From contig SKKY01000090.1 in assembly GCA_007123515.1 (NCBI GenBank), forward strand, positions 1-5,214: a stretch of 5,214 nt of DNA. The letters run 5' to 3'. A program made the position numbers and the translations under genes. The notes beneath the pieces are model-generated. The model saw only the letters and a list, made by a program, of their open reading frames with translations. It did no database searches and was not told the DNA's origin. This document shows, in pieces, positions 4,859 to 5,214 of this stretch. Each line of letters begins with the position of its first letter. Position 1 is the first letter of the stretch. The stretch is from Clostridia bacterium. Lineage in GTDB: Bacteria; Bacillota; Peptococcia; Peptococcales; SKKY01.

Positions 4859-5214
4859 CTATGATAACCACATAATCTGTCTGACAAATATCAGCAAAAA
4901 ATATGGCTCCACCATGGCCTTAAATGAAATAAATCTGAGCCTTGCCCCGGGAAAAATATACGGTTTATTAGGTCGGAATGGCGCGGGGAAGTCAACATTA
5001 CTGCACACCCTGACCACAGTCACCTTTCAAGACTCAGGAAATATGACCATTTTTAATGAAAATCCTTTTGAAAATGAAAAGGTTTTATCATCTATGATTT
5101 TAATTAGAGAGCAGGGACAATTTCCGGAGGATCTAAAAGGTCATCAGATTTTAAAGGCTGTCCAAGCTTTTCACGCTCATTATAATCATGAATATGCACT
5201 TACTTTGGCCGAAA
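4851..5214 (+). CDS. ABC transporter ATP-binding protein (N-terminal part, cut by the window)
   Basis: The first 121 codons of an ATPase subunit. Walker A GRNGAGKST is at residues 41-49 after the usual A-loop Tyr18 in SKKYGSTMAL, and a Q-loop-like REQGQFPEDL follows at 86-95. Signature, Walker B and H-loop lie past the edge. The style (GLLGRNGAGKSTLL, REQ at the Q-loop) fits the YtrB/BcrA-like exporters that travel with YtrA-type regulators. The ATG at 4851 has GGAGG at 4840-4844, inside the regulator gene, and overlaps its stop codon, so translation is coupled. The membrane permease is expected downstream, outside the window. The substrate cannot be deduced; antimicrobial-peptide or drug export is a family-level guess. 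Confidence 0.92.
   Translation, partial: MDNYDNHIICLTNISKKYGSTMALNEINLSLAPGKIYGLLGRNGAGKSTLLHTLTTVTFQDSGNMTIFNENPFENEKVLSSMILIREQGQFPEDLKGHQILKAVQAFHAHYNHEYALTLAE

Overview
The window is AT-rich and looks like a chromosome segment from a low-GC Bacillota (Firmicutes), probably Bacilli or a related lineage. Supporting signs are strong GGAGG/GGTGAT-type ribosome binding sites, frequent TTG starts, consensus sigma-A promoters, a U-tract terminator, a YtrA-type GntR regulator overlapping an ABC ATPase gene, and a gene set resembling the biotin-controlled yhfUTS cluster of Bacillus subtilis and vraABC of Staphylococcus. I cannot name a species.

Layout. Positions 1-98 hold a consensus minus-strand promoter, a 14-bp perfect palindrome and a Shine-Dalgarno site for a gene whose start lies just off the left edge. 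Positions 99-431 (minus) are the broken remains of a small membrane protein gene, possibly of the PsiE family, with a frameshift and an internal deletion. Positions 453-497 are the Rho-independent terminator of a complete four-gene minus-strand operon running 4302 to 508. Its genes, in transcription order, are a double-hotdog MaoC-like protein, the biotin transporter subunit BioY, a thiolase-fold enzyme and an AMP-forming acyl-CoA ligase. The operon is tightly packed (20-bp overlap, 33-bp gap, then stop and start within a few bases). Its promoter (TTGACA-N17-TATTAT, 4334-4362) is overlapped by a GTCAAC-N14-GTTAAC dyad resembling a BirA operator. Divergently, a short GntR/YtrA-type repressor gene (4478-4858) is coupled to an ABC transporter ATPase gene (4851 to the right edge, cut off).

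How the genes work together. The minus-strand operon combines biotin uptake with acyl-CoA chemistry (activation, hydratase-like, thiolase-like) and probably responds to biotin through BirA. The biochemical purpose of the three enzymes is unknown. The thiolase lacks the usual second catalytic cysteine and the ligase has an altered hinge motif, so textbook beta-oxidation is doubtful, and no dehydrogenase is encoded here. The plus-strand pair looks like a separate self-regulated export or stress-response ABC system. The most interesting item is the BirA-linked acyl-CoA module; the other genes belong to known families.
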